64,000 bases of DNA from Epiperipatus broadwayi (GCA_028023455.1 JAQFVV010006654.1:488470-552469), one strand, 5' to 3'. Shown: positions 1 through 13,889, counted from the first letter of the stretch. Translations and numbers: made by a program. The notes: generated from the sequence alone by a model not told the origin.

Positions 1-1250
1 AAGTGTTTAGTAGGCAAGACATTAAAGTTTATCATTAACAGGAAATCAAAGAATTTGGGCTCAATCAACCATCGCTTAAATTTTTTGGTTAGCAGATGGT
101 TGTTGAGCTGGAGGAGAGTTGATCCTGCAAAAACATCAGGATTAAGGATGTAGTAAGCTTCCCAGAAATTGATTTTCATTGAGGATGGTTTGTTAGGAAT
201 AGTAGTAAAATTGGAAGATAAGAGATGTGATCATTGTCAGCCAACCAGTGCTAACAGGGGGGGTTGTCTGTGAGAGTGATCTCCTTAAAGGGTGAGAAGT
301 TGGGATACAGCAGAAACATTCTGTAAAAAGAATTGTAGGAACATTGAAATATAAATGTATCTATGGAATGTAGTGATAACCCATTGAGCTTTGTGTTTTT
401 CTGCAGGCCTCTAAAGCTGATGGTTGCACTTTCCCCCCTCTAATCAGATGAGTGCATATCTTGTGCATCTTTCTGATGAAGACTTTGGTGAAATTGACCA
501 CTGGGGTGAAATACGATATTCTGAGGAAATATTAATATATTAATAAGGGAGAACTTGGTGAACATGGGCCTGTAAACTTTGGAAAGGAAGGATGTGATTT
601 TCTGTGTAAATTGAAGTAGCTTATCTTGGACAGATCTCCTCATGGCAGAAGTGGGTTCAAATATAGAAAAGCCTAAGAAGTTCTGAGGCCTTACCGTGAA
701 TGGGCCAGGAATGTTCTTACCAGAAGATAAATGTCAAGTGGATGATTTGACCATATTAAATTGGAGGCTTAATTATTTTGATGGAAGAAACACAGCCAAA
801 TTGTCCATATAGGGATGTGGTAAATTGAGGTATTTAATGTTGGGATATGGATGCCAGAAAGACATCTCTCAATTTGAAGGAGCAGAGGGTTGAGGTAAGT
901 GATGAAAAACAAGGCACTGAGAGGAGAGACCTGTGGAATGGAGGATGTTGTGGAGAAGAGAGGGTAAGGTTTCCCATTCAATGAGGTGCTCACTTCATGA
1001 TTGTAGAGGAGGTTCCTAATAATACTGATGATTCAAGTAGAGATGTCATGCTTGCCAAGTAAGGTTAAAAGGGTATTGATTTTGGATAGAATTAGAGGCA
1101 ACAGAGATGTCAAGCTGCACAACCACCGGTCTAAATTGCCTGGATGATCGGATGTAGTCAATAGGATTTTAAATAAATTGATGGCATCTGCAGTTCAGCT
1201 GCCTCTTTTCACAAATTGGTATTGTGAAATAAGGGGAAAAATTTTGGTTT
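1..1250 (-). pseudogene. Decayed non-LTR retrotransposon (LINE) reverse transcriptase relic
   Basis: Read on the minus strand, interrupted frames give RT-like blocks in the expected order. Near 1200-1080 there is a palm-like stretch (FVKRGS, then a long hydrophobic run ending in LDIS). Near 990-770 the 74-aa open stretch holds IPQVSPLSALFF, which resembles RT motif B (PQGSPLSP). Distal sequence down to position 1 stays weakly coding (for example KVQPSALEACRKTQ), as expected of thumb and C-terminal parts. Stops and frame changes are frequent, so it cannot make a protein. No YADD motif survives that I can see. The element enters from beyond the left edge. The clade is unresolved: CR1/L2-like or another LINE are possible. 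RT identity is likely; family assignment is not supported. Confidence 0.55.
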
Positions 1251-2213
1251 GAATTGGAATATTTAGATACTTAATAAGGAGGAGTGTCTTGGTATTTTTA
1301 CACTATTGAATGAATACTTCAGTATTTATTGAATGTTAAAAGGTATGTAATCTTGTTAATAGGATAAGTGGGTTTCACAGTTGCTAATATTAATTAAATA
1401 TAGTTTAAAAATAATGTAGAGCATTAAATTGTACCTAGATAAAGTCACAATACAGCCTAAATTAGGAACTTGTCGTATTTTCTAGGGGTCCTCCTATTAA
1501 CAGTGTACAATATAAATTAGTAAGCATGTATTTATGAGTATGCAACCAACTTTATTCAGTGTTCTTGATAAAAGTTCTATACTCTATAAGTTATTGAATA
1601 ATAAAAAGAATATCACAACTGATCTTTTTCACTATGCATGTTTTTTTTTTCAGAACAATCTCTGATCTTTTCATAAGTTAAAAATTTAAAAACAGAATCT
1701 TCTCCCTAAAAATGATAGTCCAACCTTTTATTTATATACTATGATTATGAATTTGCTTGTTTTAATAGATTGTATGTATTTGCAATTAAATATACAGATA
1801 CTGAACATATTAAACTTTTTAATGTTATAGAATGAACATCTCTCATGGGTAATAATTTCAGTCAGTAATCATGTTATTTAAATAAAAATAAAACTTATTA
1901 ATTCTAGTGGGATGTATAGGGTGTAAATTCCAAGCTCAACCGAAGATTAGAGATTGTTCTGAAAAATACATGTATAATAAAAAAGATCTAGCAACAGCTT
2001 TACCTTTGGTTGATAGACTATGGGACTATAGAACATTAATTTGATTGATTAAATATGTATATATATATAGTTTCAATAAGAACAAAAAGGTCAAACCGAA
2101 AATATAAAGTAATTGAAGATCTGAGAAAAAGTTAAAGAAATTTATATAAAAAAAAATACCAACCAGATATTTTTTCAATTTTCTTCATTATTCACTAAAG
2201 AATGGATTGAAGT
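1251..2213. other. AT-rich stretch, nothing recognised
   Basis: No coding homology, RNA gene or clear repeat structure was seen. The sequence is AT-rich, with a short TA run near 2057-2068. Confidence 0.5.
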
Positions 2214-2225
2214 ACAAAAAATATT
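2214..2225 (+). repeat. Left target-site duplication of SINE copy 1
   Basis: ACAAAAAATATT, identical over 12 bp to 2341-2352 on the other side of the SINE. It marks insertion by LINE-type target-primed reverse transcription. Confidence 0.8.
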
Positions 2226-2340
2226 GTCTTGCATTGGTGGTCGAGAGGTCAGCGCGACTGCCTTGCACTTGCAGGCAGTTGCCCGGGTTGCGGGTTCGCG
2301 TCCCGGCCGATGCTATGACACTTAAAAAAAAAAAAAAAGC
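2226..2340 (+). mobile_element. tRNA-derived SINE, copy 1, with poly(A) tail
   Basis: A unit of about 115 bp that is strikingly GC-rich against its surroundings. Its core can fold like a tRNA: the 7-nt GCATTGG near 2231 pairs with CCGATGC near 2307 as an acceptor stem. A perfect 7-bp stem (ACTGCCT/AGGCAGT) closes a 9-nt loop in the anticodon position. GGGTTCGCGTCCC is a good polymerase III B box, and TGGTCGAGAGG sits where the A box belongs. The core ends in CTATGACACTT and a 15-base A run. Identical 12-bp duplications flank it, so it moved by retroposition. It is far shorter than most SINEs because it has almost no non-tRNA body. A diverged copy lies at about 9892-9991 on the other strand. 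The anticodon loop is too long for a working tRNA. The acceptor and TG-GTCGAGAGG start look most like a type II (Leu/Ser) tRNA, which is inference. Confidence 0.82.
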
Positions 2341-2352
2341 ACAAAAAATATT
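2341..2352 (+). repeat. Right target-site duplication of SINE copy 1
   Basis: ACAAAAAATATT, the partner of 2214-2225, directly after the poly(A) tail. Confidence 0.8.
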
Positions 2353-3130
2353 TTAAAATACGGTTTCCAGTAATGTTGCCATCCAATAATTTACTTTCAA
2401 CTTGTATTAATTAAATCAAACTTTTTTGACGTTTTTAATGAGAAATTATATACAGATCTATTCTTTCTAGGAAGCTTTTTGATTACTAAATTCAAATTGT
2501 TTCTCTGTGCTTTTTGAATGAAACTCTATTGCTTCTTGATGCTTAAACATTCCATCAACTTCTGAGCAATTAAACCATTCGATTCTTTTTTAAAATTAAA
2601 ATGCTTTAGTTTTTATTAAGCTAACAATTTCAAACACGTTTACAACTAACTGATACTTTTATTGTTGTCGTTGTTTTTAACAAAATATTAAAAATATTTT
2701 TAATTAATGTAAATTTTAATGCAATATTTAATACTAAATTAAATACTGAAGGTATATAAATTTTACTTTTATTTATTAAGAGATATATTACTTTTCATTA
2801 TTATTTTAGCCGTTAGAAAATTTGTTTTCTGTTTGATTTTCGTTTTAAAATGAAAGAAAAAAAAACAATTAGCGATTTTATTTTATAAAATAAAATCTGT
2901 AAACCCAAAGAAATAATCGTTTGTTTTACGTATCACTAAAAGCTTCCCGTTGAATGACAAAATCAATATAGTAAGACACCGGAATTATATGCAATATGTA
3001 AACTAAATTACCTATTATCATTTGGTTTATTTAATTATCGAAATTTCTAGGTTATTAAGATATTATCGTTTACTTGTATTTTGAAAAATTTTCTTTCGAA
3101 GGCAAATATAATAATTAACCCCACAGGTAC
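2353..3130. other. AT-rich stretch, nothing recognised
   Basis: No coding or repeat structure could be supported. Confidence 0.5.
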
Positions 3131-3188
3131 TATATATATATTCACCTGCAAATTATATATATATATAATTTGCAGGTGAATATATACT
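3131..3188. repeat. Short perfect palindrome around a TA core
   Basis: The arm ATATTCACCTGCAAATTATA is mirrored as its reverse complement across a short TA run, giving a hairpin with arms of about 25 bp. The non-TA part (TTCACCTGCAAATT) makes this more than a microsatellite. It could be a tiny MITE or a recombination-made palindrome. Confidence 0.6.
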
Positions 3189-3717
3189 TTGCAACATACC
3201 CTGTTCAGATATGTTACTGATATATACAAGATAAAATATTTTTCGCGTTAAAATATTAATTTGTGGAAAAAAATGCAAATTTAAATACATTTTAAAGTAA
3301 TTATTTATAACAAATCAAGTATTGAAACATGCTTATCACTTATTCATTTAGATATACAAGTAAAATGGTTTTTAAATAATCTTTCAGAAAAAAGTGAAAA
3401 TGGTGAAAGAAAACACATTATTGAAAAGGAGTGATAATTATTCAGATGATGAAAATTGAAGCAATGCTGTATTCATCCTTTATTTTTTTAATTAAAAATA
3501 GCTAGATATTCAATTAGCAACTTATATTAGAAAGTTATATGATATTATGAGTTCATTAGATGAAAGAAAATAGTAAAACTTAAAAAGAAATATCAGTTCT
3601 TGATTGGAACCTAGATCATATAATTTGGCAATCATATAGATATCATAACATTGCATCATAAAACCTATGTATATAAAATGTCTGTTATTTAAAAAACTAT
3701 TGCAATAAAAATTAAAC

Positions 3718-3876
3718 TAATAAATATAACGGTAATTAGCTATTATATACAGTTTTTCAATCTGCAGAAGTACTTTGGCTTAATTCTTTAATTCGTGGCA
3801 GTTGAGAAGAGTTAAGCAATTAACCTCTGCGAATTGAAAGACTGTACATGATAATTAATTACCGTTACATTTATTA
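3718..3876. mobile_element. Hairpin MITE-like element with ~50-bp inverted repeats
   Basis: The left end TAATAAATATAACGGTAATT is the near reverse complement of the right end, which finishes at ACCGTTACATTTATTA. Pairing continues inward through a segment like TACAGTTTTTCAATCTGCAGA, so the arms are about 50 bp around a central loop of about 55 bp. No transposase is encoded. Structure and size fit a non-autonomous DNA transposon, but the target duplication is unclear, so the superfamily is not assigned. Confidence 0.55.
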
Positions 3877-4338
3877 TTTTTTATTGTTATATATATATAT
3901 ACCATAATGATAAAATAATGTTGTGAATGTATGAGCATATAAAAAATTGAGATGAAATATAGCCCCAGGTAGCTTGCATTAATATATTGTAAGGGGATTC
4001 ACCATATATATATAAACTTTTACGAATTATTCTAATTACTTATTACTTTACTTTATTAAATCATATTAATTTTTGTATGATTTTCAAGACCCCATTACTC
4101 AAGCAGAGGAGTAAATATGATTAATATTTACATATTAATTATATCCCTGTCATTCTCTATAGCCACTGGAAATCCAGCAAGTAAAATGTTTTCCCCCCAA
4201 GTGAGGGATATGAAGCTGGAAATATGTTATACATATTTGCGCTTTGCCTAGTGCCTATTATATAAGGACTAGAATGGGTTTGAACTGAAATAATTGATAA
4301 TGGACACCTCCCTTAAGCGTTAAGCAGTCATCTCTATA

Positions 4339-4600
4339 AAAGTTCAATGAATGATAAATCAAATAAATGCTTATTTTGATCAATTATTAAGAACATTTAG
4401 TTTCGTCTACCCATTCAGCTCACATTGGCATATCAAAATCAATATTTGTATAATTTATAATACTTTGGGAATTTTATAATATTTAATATATTTTGATAAC
4501 TTTATTAATAATTTATATAAATCAATTTATAATGCATCTAATTTATAATTTCCCTAAATTATAATATTTTGAAATGTTTTATAGCAACTTACTAATAGTT
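4339..4600 (+). repeat. Direct repeat, copy 1 of 2
   Basis: It matches 4790-5040 over about 255 bp with scattered substitutions and small indels. The run AATATTTGTATAATTTATAA and the following ACTTTGGGAATTTTATA are identical. Copies are separated by about 190 bp. It reads as an old local duplication; no protein is recognisable. Confidence 0.65.
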
Positions 4601-4789
4601 TCATATAAAATAAATCGACATTAAGAGAGAACAATATAATCAACAGGTCATTATATCATTCTAAAAATGTATAGAATGTTATAAATACCAGAGATTCTTT
4701 CATTAAAGTTCACTTGACTAATCAGTCGATCTTTTCATGGCCATATATTGAGATGTATGGGTACACGACTCTAAATGAATCTCTACTAA

Positions 4790-5040
4790 AAAGTTAAATG
4801 AGTAATAAATCAAATAGTTATTTTGATAAATTATTAAGAACATTTTGTTTCCTCTACCCATTCAACATGTGTATGAGAATCAATATTTGTATAATTTATA
4901 ATACTTTGGGAATTTTATATTTTATATATTTTGATAAATTCATTAACAATGTATATGTGACATCTATTTATAATATGTGTTTAATTTATAATCTGTATAA
5001 ATTAATTTTATAATATTTTATAGCAACTTACCTAATAATT
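4790..5040 (+). repeat. Direct repeat, copy 2 of 2
   Basis: Partner of 4339-4600. A 71-codon open frame (4798-5013) lies within it but has no counterpart open in copy 1, so I treat that frame as chance. Confidence 0.65.
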
Positions 5041-5762
<722 letters not shown>

Positions 5763-8700
5763 CCACCAGCTGATGAATCTTGATTAATTAGTTTGCTTCT
5801 ATTTCAAAATTACCTTATAAGCCTTTTATTGCTGTTATTTAATTCTCAAAACTGTTTATACAACTTACTCTCATGCTATATAATTTCTTCTTAAATTTGG
5901 TGTAGCAGTTTAGATTGAATTTTGTTTCTTTAATTTGTTATTTTGATTTGTTTGGTGTGCCAAGTTTGTGTCAAACCCAGTGAGTAAATTTAAATCTAAT
6001 TGCTCATAGGGAAACACATTTCCTTAAAATTAATTGTTCAGCTCGCTTGGTTTTATACAAATTGTTTGATTGTTTTCTAATAATTTCATTCTTAACCCTC
6101 ATCTTATTATTAAGTTGTTTTACCTATCCAGTAAATTAAATCTCACCAGAAGTGAGTTTAATATTTAATTGAAATTATATTATCAGTTATAACATGTACA
6201 AAGACACTTTGACGTTGTGGGAGAAAACCATTAATCCTTCTTAGTTTTAGAATCATGCCCACATAATTTTGATCATTATTAGTTAATTGATTGAGGGAGA
6301 GGGTTGCATTGAGCAATCCATTTTGCTGGAGAGCAGACTGTTTAAATCAGGTATTAATTAATTTATTGTGGCCATTAATGACTGATTTATCTATGTTTAG
6401 GCATTATAAGTGTACAGTTGTCATTGTTTATTTATTAAATTTCTTGCTTTGCCATATACTTATAGGATCTTCAGAATGGACCAATCTCAATCCTCAGCAT
6501 CCCTAACATAGTAGATGCTTTTCGTTCTAGGGTTTCAACTTCAGGCATTTTTAATAAATCAGTGTATGGGAACAAACAGATGAACGTTCCCAACACATTA
6601 TCCGGTGTCACTATTCTCCAAAGATATGTTTTGGTTGTAGGGCCAGCATATCTTTTCTGTTATGCAAACATGACAAAGCCATCCAGAGTATCTTAAATAA
6701 TCTCATTCTTACAAGTGATGGAAAACTATAACGAATACCACCTTCATTATTATCCATTTCTTTATAGACCTGCAATCTGTCAGCAGTAATAGCATGCCAT
6801 TTGCCACCCATTCTATTTAATCACTTAGGTTAAATTATATAATTGTGGCTTATGTTAGGCTGAACTATCTTACTCCTGCTCATCTGGTTGGTCTTCATGA
6901 TTTAGCAGCACACATCCACAATCGTGCATTATAAAATCTTATATGTATCATAGTATAATAAACCAATTGTACATTTGTAATCATTTAAATGAGGGTAAGC
7001 CACTATGTATTATCAATGATTTAATTAAGTTCTTCCATGACCTTGGCATATTAACCAAACCATTCACTTTATATTTATATATTAATTGTACCAACCACCA
7101 TATGTTTAACCGCACCTACAACATTACTTATATGTTAAATTGTATAGTAATTGCACTCACTATTTTTTATATTAAAACAAAGGTTTCTCTAATTGTGTAT
7201 GATCTCGAACAACCTATTTTTTTAATTCAGAAGTGCATAAATGCAAATTAAATTATTATCAGATATTTAACCTCAATTATATAGATATCCAGAGCTTAAG
7301 TTGTTTTATTAATATATATAATCAATTAATAAATTTATTCTAGATCATTTATCTGTGTTCTTGCATTTATCATTTATTACTTGAATCTCTATTATTTGCT
7401 ATTTTATAAGACATATAATACTTTATTTAACCAAATGTTTAAATTCAACCCCTTTGCTAATGTTGCCTTGAATATTATTATGGCTTGAATCATTAATCAA
7501 TGTCAAACAACAGTCTGTACCATTCTTGAATGATCATAGTTTATAGATGTTATTAATTACCCCATTAAATGTATATATTGTTTCAAGTCTCTTGCTCTCC
7601 CTGTTCTCATTGCTGTGTCTGGAATAATGAAAAGCTTGTTAGTATCATCAAAAGTGTTATTCATGTAGTTATAGACCCTAAAGCACAGGTAAATAGATTA
7701 ATATTTGGTATTGTTACTGACTTATGTATATCTTGCACATACTAGATGGATATACATTTGCTTGAATTCTAGGTCTTGTTAAATGAACACACGACTTTGA
7801 CCTAACTAACCCAATACTTTATAATTTTAGGCTAAAATTTTGCATTTAAATCAATGTTAGCTTATTGGTATACCGATGTGACCAATGCAAAATGAGATTG
7901 TTAACATAACACAATCATACTGATAGGAATTTACATCTGTAGTATATCATTAGAGAAAAAATGAATCATGGTGGAAAGAAATGAACAACTTCCTCATGAT
8001 CATTAATAAAATTTTACCATCAGATAGGAATGATCCACTGTCCAATTAGTGATACCAAGATAAATTTATTTGAAATATATAGATAAAAGACACCCTGTAA
8101 ATGGGATAGTGGTCTTTTCTGGTTCATTGTCCCAACCAGAGTGTAAGAAAATCACTGGTATAGGAAATACATCTGCAACCACTGACAAAACTATGGCTAC
8201 CATTTTGGACATGCATTTAGGTAGGTTTTTATGTGAATGAGTATCCAATGCACCTACCCAGATTACATTGACATAAAACATCAGTACATCTCTGAACCAG
8301 CATCAATTCAACTACGAAACAATTAGCCCAAAATTAACAAATTAAAACTAACATAATCTTGTGAATCTATGCAGCCATTTACATCTATTTTAAAGTTATT
8401 AATTCAAATGAAATTGACATGATTGGAAATGATATCATACACATATATAAAAATATAATAAATAATTTAAATTTTTACTTAGTCTGACAAGAGTTTTTTT
8501 AAAAAAATTAAGTGACATCTAAAATTACTACTTGAAAAAGTTTTATTATATAATTAAAGTTTTTATTTCATTTAAAGCAAAAGTTCATACTTTCCAATGC
8601 CATAGGTTCATTGAAGTCCATCTTTGTGGTTCTTAATATTTCACACAACTCCATTTGAAAGTCCTTCCATCTCATATTAATATTGTTCTTGGGAATATAA

Positions 8701-9891
8701 GTCTGTTGTTTGCCACTTTCCAGGTACCATCACTCTGGAGATCTCAGCTGGTGCAAATACAGAAAACAATTTATTGCATGACCCCTACATTTTGGAGATC
8801 CACAATACAGATATGAAATATGTTTAATCAATCATAATCAGCAAGTGCCATTAAAATCTAGCAAAAGTTCTCTTTTTTCTTTTTATATCATTTTGAATTT
8901 TTTATCATTGAATTCCAGGATCGATATTGCCTAGATTGGCACTGTTCTTATTGGCAATGATGATTTTTTTTCTGTGGATCATGTATTTATTCACATCATT
9001 ATTGACCAGCTTTTTTTAGAGAGGGAACTCAAAATTTTATCGCTAGTACTTTTTAATTGATCTCTTATCTGACTTACAAACAGTTAAATGCCCATGGCCC
9101 TGTTTGCTATTTAGAAAATCATTTCCATTCTAAGATTAAAATAACTAATTAACAGCTTCTTTTTTATTCTTTTATATTAAAATCAATTTTGCTTTTAGAT
9201 TTTTTAATTTTAAATAATTATATAATTAGTTTGCCATCTGTGCATTATATATATATATATTAATTTAAATAAAATTTTTATTAATTTTTTAATATATATT
9301 TCTATTTGAGGGTGATTTTATTTATAGATCTTTTTCACTTTTATTTGAAAGTGATGTAAAGGCATATATGTAAACTATTACAATATATCTACACATATTT
9401 TAGTTATATTAGCAATAGAGTGATGAGTGCATTTAGGTAGTATCTGTTTACATATTATTTAATTAGGTTATGTTATATAATAGCTAAATTCTGAATGGAG
9501 AATTGTGAAAACACTAATCAAAAATCAGAATAGGTTTGAATCTTATTTTAATAGTGATATTATAAAAACACTCATTTTATGTATATGTGTGTTTGTATTA
9601 AATTAAATACTTTTATGTATATTTTAGAATGTAAGCATTAAAGTAAACAGAGAATTTTCATGTAATAATTAGAGAAAAATGTTCTACCAAAATGTTACTA
9701 GATGTCAATTAAAATTGATAGTCCCTAACTAAATTACATGCTCTAGCAAGTAGCAATCGCTTTTGACTAAATTTACTTAAACCATATTTTATCTATAAGT
9801 AAATTCAGACAACCCCATTATTTATTTTATGTATGAATTTAATTGGCATTTTAGGCTTTTATCCAGTTTAAATTTTCATGTTGGTGATTTT
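5763..9891. other. Long AT-rich stretch without recognisable genes
   Basis: I read both strands and found only short chance frames (for example 6943-7251 and 8066-8281), none with family motifs, and no RNA gene. A short TA run lies near 9247-9260. Old repeats too diverged to recognise are likely. Confidence 0.5.
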
Positions 9892-9991
9892 TTTTTCATG
9901 TATCATAGCATCGGCCATGAAGTGAACCCACTAACCTGGGACAACTGCTCATAAGGTGGCTGTGCTGACCTCTCGACCACCAATGCTTGAC
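9892..9991 (-). mobile_element. tRNA-derived SINE, copy 2 (diverged)
   Basis: On the minus strand this repeats the start of copy 1 (GCATTGGTGGTCGAGAGGTC, near 9989-9970) and its end (GGCCGATGCTATGA, near 9915-9902), then an A run read as T9 on the plus strand. The acceptor-like pairing GCATTGG/CCGATGC is kept. The central part has drifted: the B box reads GGGTTCACTTC and the anticodon-arm stem is lost. No convincing target duplication remains. Conservation of both ends in an otherwise decayed copy supports these as the true element limits. Confidence 0.75.
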
Positions 9992-10132
9992 ATATTGATA
10001 TTAATTACAATAGCTAATGAACTGTAGATTATATCTTAGGGAAGTAATTTTACTCTGTTAAATATACTTTTTATTTATAATTTCAATATAATAGTAAAAA
10101 ACGTATTTTCTCAAAAGATTATTATAAATGGC

Positions 10133-10676
<544 letters not shown>

Positions 10677-10789
10677 TATATCTTATATCTCCATATGCTT
10701 ATTTGTATGCTAACAGTACCAGTTTTTTCACTCTGTTCTAGAGATATCTACTATAAAATCTCCATCTACAGATAAATAGATAGATTGTA

Positions 10790-13510
10790 TTTATATACTG
10801 AACTACTTCATCCATCTAATATTAAGTATTAAAGATTTTTTATTTAATACTTTTCTTTAAATTTTCCAATTATGTTCAACTGTTAGTAATAGTACACATG
10901 TTATTATATGCACAATGTTTTAAGTGGTATTTTCCTCTTTTCTTCTGGTGTTGCCTGGCCTGGTCAATGAATGTACTAGCATGGAAATCATATCTGGACT
11001 CTCAGATTCTTGAATGCTGAATTTTATGTTAATGATCTAACCAACTAAGTGATTCTACCAAAGACAGCAATCAGTATAAATTTCATATACTTATCTAAAA
11101 GATTCTTCCACATTTTGCCCCTTTCTCCTACAAGCAAAGTTGGATAGCACTTTCCATACTTTATGTATAGTCATATTAGATTGCCTTATGATTATTCACC
11201 ATTGTCATGTGAGCCAATTCTTTGAATTTTCATTTTTGTATCTTTTTCTCTTTATTCAATATTTTTGTATTTTCCTAATTGAACACATATTCATTAGTAC
11301 ATACATGGTCTGCTACTTTATACATGTTTTTTCTCTTCTAATCACCATTTTGTGCTTTTGCAATCATTTTCAATGGAGTGACTGATCTTACCAGAATACA
11401 TTTTTGCATATTAACATGGTACTTCATAGATGCAGTTTTTTCTTTTCAACATTTCAAGTTTAGGCTTTGCAGATGTTGCAATTTCTCATAGTGTGGTATG
11501 GCTCTGGAAAGTTGTTCTAATGTTATACTGATTGCATATTTTCTTTAATTTGTCTGATGTTTTGGTATGTATGGATATACTACTGTAACAACAATATTTT
11601 TGATAGTTGTTTTAAACCTTTTTTTATGACAATTGATGGGTAACTATTATTATAAAAGTTTGTTCTATATAGGTTTTTTCTTTTTTTTATGTTATTGTTT
11701 TCTGAATAAACTTCTTTTGCTTTATTCCATAGTGATAATATAACTACATGTTTTGAATTTCTGGTGTCATTGGCTGTATATGCTAAATATGTTTTGTATG
11801 GGAGTGTTTTTAATTTTGCCAATGGGGAATCTATAGATTTGATTTTGCCATGTAGAAGTTTTGTCATAAGAACATCAATAAATGACAATTTTTTGTTCTT
11901 GTTATGACTCTATTATGAATTTAACTGGAGGAGGAATGTTGTTGATGTGTTTCCATAAAATTTGTAGTAGTGCTTTAGCATAAGGTTATATAACAGATGC
12001 ATCATCAACCTATAAAAGCCAAACATTAGATGGATAAGGAATAATCTTCATGACAGTGATTTTCAGTTCTTCCATATAAATATTGCCAATCAAGGGTGGC
12101 AATCGTTAACCCACAGCCATTCCTTGATGTTGTTGAAAAATTTTTGTGTTGTTTTGAAATTCATTGTTATGCATAATGTTAAGTTCCATTATATTATCAA
12201 TAGGAAGAGTTGTTTTAATTTGTAAATTATTATCACAATTTAACCTTTTTCTTACAATAGACAATGCTTCTTCACATGGTATATTTGTAAATAAGCTTTC
12301 CACATCAAAGCTTACTAGTATATCAGTTTTTCCTTCCAATTGTCATGTTCTTGATTAATTGTACAAAGTATCTAGAATCCCTGACAAAGCACTGGGTCAT
12401 GTATATAACAAAGGACTAAAAAGTTGAGAGGAAATCTTGAAAAATGTTGACAGTGTGAAGCTAACAATAGGTTTTAATGGATCATGACTCTTATAGAATT
12501 TAGAAAAAACCATAAAGATGAAAAATTTTTCTGAAATATAATATTAGTTTACTTTCTTCTGAATCACTGAAGTACCTGCATTGCTATCTGAATAATGTTT
12601 ATAAATTTGTATTCAATGTCAGATTTTTTGCCACTTTTCTGTATTGGCCTGCTGTGAGCTCTTATGTTTAGTTGTCATTATCAATTGATCCCATTACAAC
12701 TGTTGCATTTACTATGGAATCAGGGAGAATGATTATATATGTATCTACTTTGAGAGATTTAATCTTTTTCCTCTCATCATAGAATATTTTGACTTCAATT
12801 TTTGTTGCCTCTAAAGTGTTCTTTTTATTCTCCAGTGCAATTCTGTGGCTTCTTCTAAAAGCAATCTAAAAGCAATATTTGAGTGATTACCTCTATGGCT
12901 GCCTTTGTATCTAGTAAAGAAATATTATATGGTATGATTGCAAAGTTTAATCCTTTTTAAAGAACAGGAATTTTAGAATGTGCTAGATGTTTAAAACCAA
13001 GATGTTTAACAGATGAAACTGAAACACTGCTTGGTACAGTATAACTTTTCATATGCCGATTGTTAGTTTTTTTTCTTTGAGCATTTTTTTATTTTTCCAT
13101 GTAATTTAAAAGGGATAATATACTTGTATTTAAATTTTCCAAGATATGATTTCCTTACTACTTAAGAAACTCTTGTGAAATCTTCATCAGTAAGTTTATT
13201 TTTTAGGAAACATTCTACATTACTAATGGAAAGCAATGTTTGATACTTGGAAAAACTTTGAACATATATTATTCATCCTAAAAGAGCTTCTTTTACTCCC
13301 TGAATAATTTATCAGCTCTCTGGGAATGAATTGGAAGTTTTAGTTGCAAACCATTAAGAACAATCCCCTCAGATATACATAAAATATTAACTCATTTCTA
13401 CTTTGGCAAGCTTTAGATACATTTTTCATAATGTGTTAAGTTGATATATTTTATTGGGTCTATACCAAATACTTCGCATTTTTGGAAGGTTTGTGATGAT
13501 GTTGTTTTAG
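10790..13510 (-). pseudogene. Penelope-like retroelement A, RT plus GIY-YIG endonuclease, decayed
   Basis: Minus-strand frames give the PLE order from right to left. N-terminal coding lies at about 13500-12600. The RT palm is in the open stretch 12339-12106, with LVSFDVESLFTNIP (motif A, catalytic Asp) and HQGMAVG (motif B). A VDD remnant of motif C lies near 11995, preceded by a stop where Tyr or Arg belongs. The C-terminal region 11888-11580 holds LAYTANDTRNSKHVV, and eroded GIY-YIG sequence follows to about 11150. PLEs prime reverse transcription at nicked ends using this endonuclease. A 3' UTR of about 350 bp carries a tRNA-like module and ends near 10790 beside a GATA array. Several stops and frameshifts make it inactive. 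It is homologous throughout to the PLE at 25450-27760. Confidence 0.8.
11000..11065 (-). promoter_or_regulatory. tRNA-like polymerase III module in the PLE A 3' UTR (degenerate)
   Basis: This is the minus-strand equivalent of the better preserved modules at 35605-35682 and 41275-41350. The A-box position reads as a diverged TGGCTCAGTTGG and the B-box position is eroded. Identified by alignment with the other copies. Confidence 0.5.
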
Positions 13511-13518
13511 TTCTTGTT

Positions 13519-13551
13519 TAGAGTTATAATTATTTATTAAGTACACAGGAA
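13519..13551 (+). repeat. 33-bp direct repeat next to inverted-repeat arm, copy 1
   Basis: It begins TAGAGTTATAATTATTTATT and matches 13890-13922 at 31 of 33 positions. Each copy lies just before one arm of the large inverted repeat. Confidence 0.75.
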
Positions 13552-13569
13552 GTATATGTAAATATTTTT

Positions 13570-13832
13570 AAGACAGGCTTTTAACCTGTATCACATGCAC
13601 CTTAACATTTATAATAGTCAAGCAGTATCTTTATTTTTGCCAATAGAGGGCCCTCTCAAACCATGACACAAGCTAGTGACTTTTATAAAGATAAAAGCAG
13701 CCATCTTATCTTTAATCTAACTTTCCACTTATATAGGCCAATCTGAAGCATCTTGATTTGGGAGCATGAAGCTATTGTTTTCTCCACTATTTAAGTCCAT
13801 TATTTCCTATACAAATTAACATTCATGAAATC
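13570..13832 (+). repeat. Large inverted repeat, left arm (~263 bp)
   Basis: The arm matches the reverse complement of 13935-14202 along almost its whole length, with scattered substitutions and short indels. Shared blocks include TATAATAGTCAAGCA, CTCTCAAACCATGACACAA and CTATACAAATTAACAT. The spacer is about 100 bp. The pair separates PLE A (left) from PLE fragment B (right), both minus-strand. It may be the inverted terminal part of a PLE or a foldback element; no coding sequence is seen. Confidence 0.8.
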
Positions 13833-13889
13833 ATGCAATTTACAATGAGTTAATAGTAAATCTTTATACTGGAAATATATAAACTATTG

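Noticed and set aside
473-530. CTGATGA followed by GAAATACGATATTC, resembling a hammerhead core
   Set aside because: Stem I and stem II do not pair convincingly, and the stretch reads as LINE coding sequence on the minus strand.
2231-2315. Functional tRNA gene
   Set aside because: The anticodon loop is 9 nt, a poly(A) tail and target duplications are present, and a diverged copy exists, so it is a SINE.
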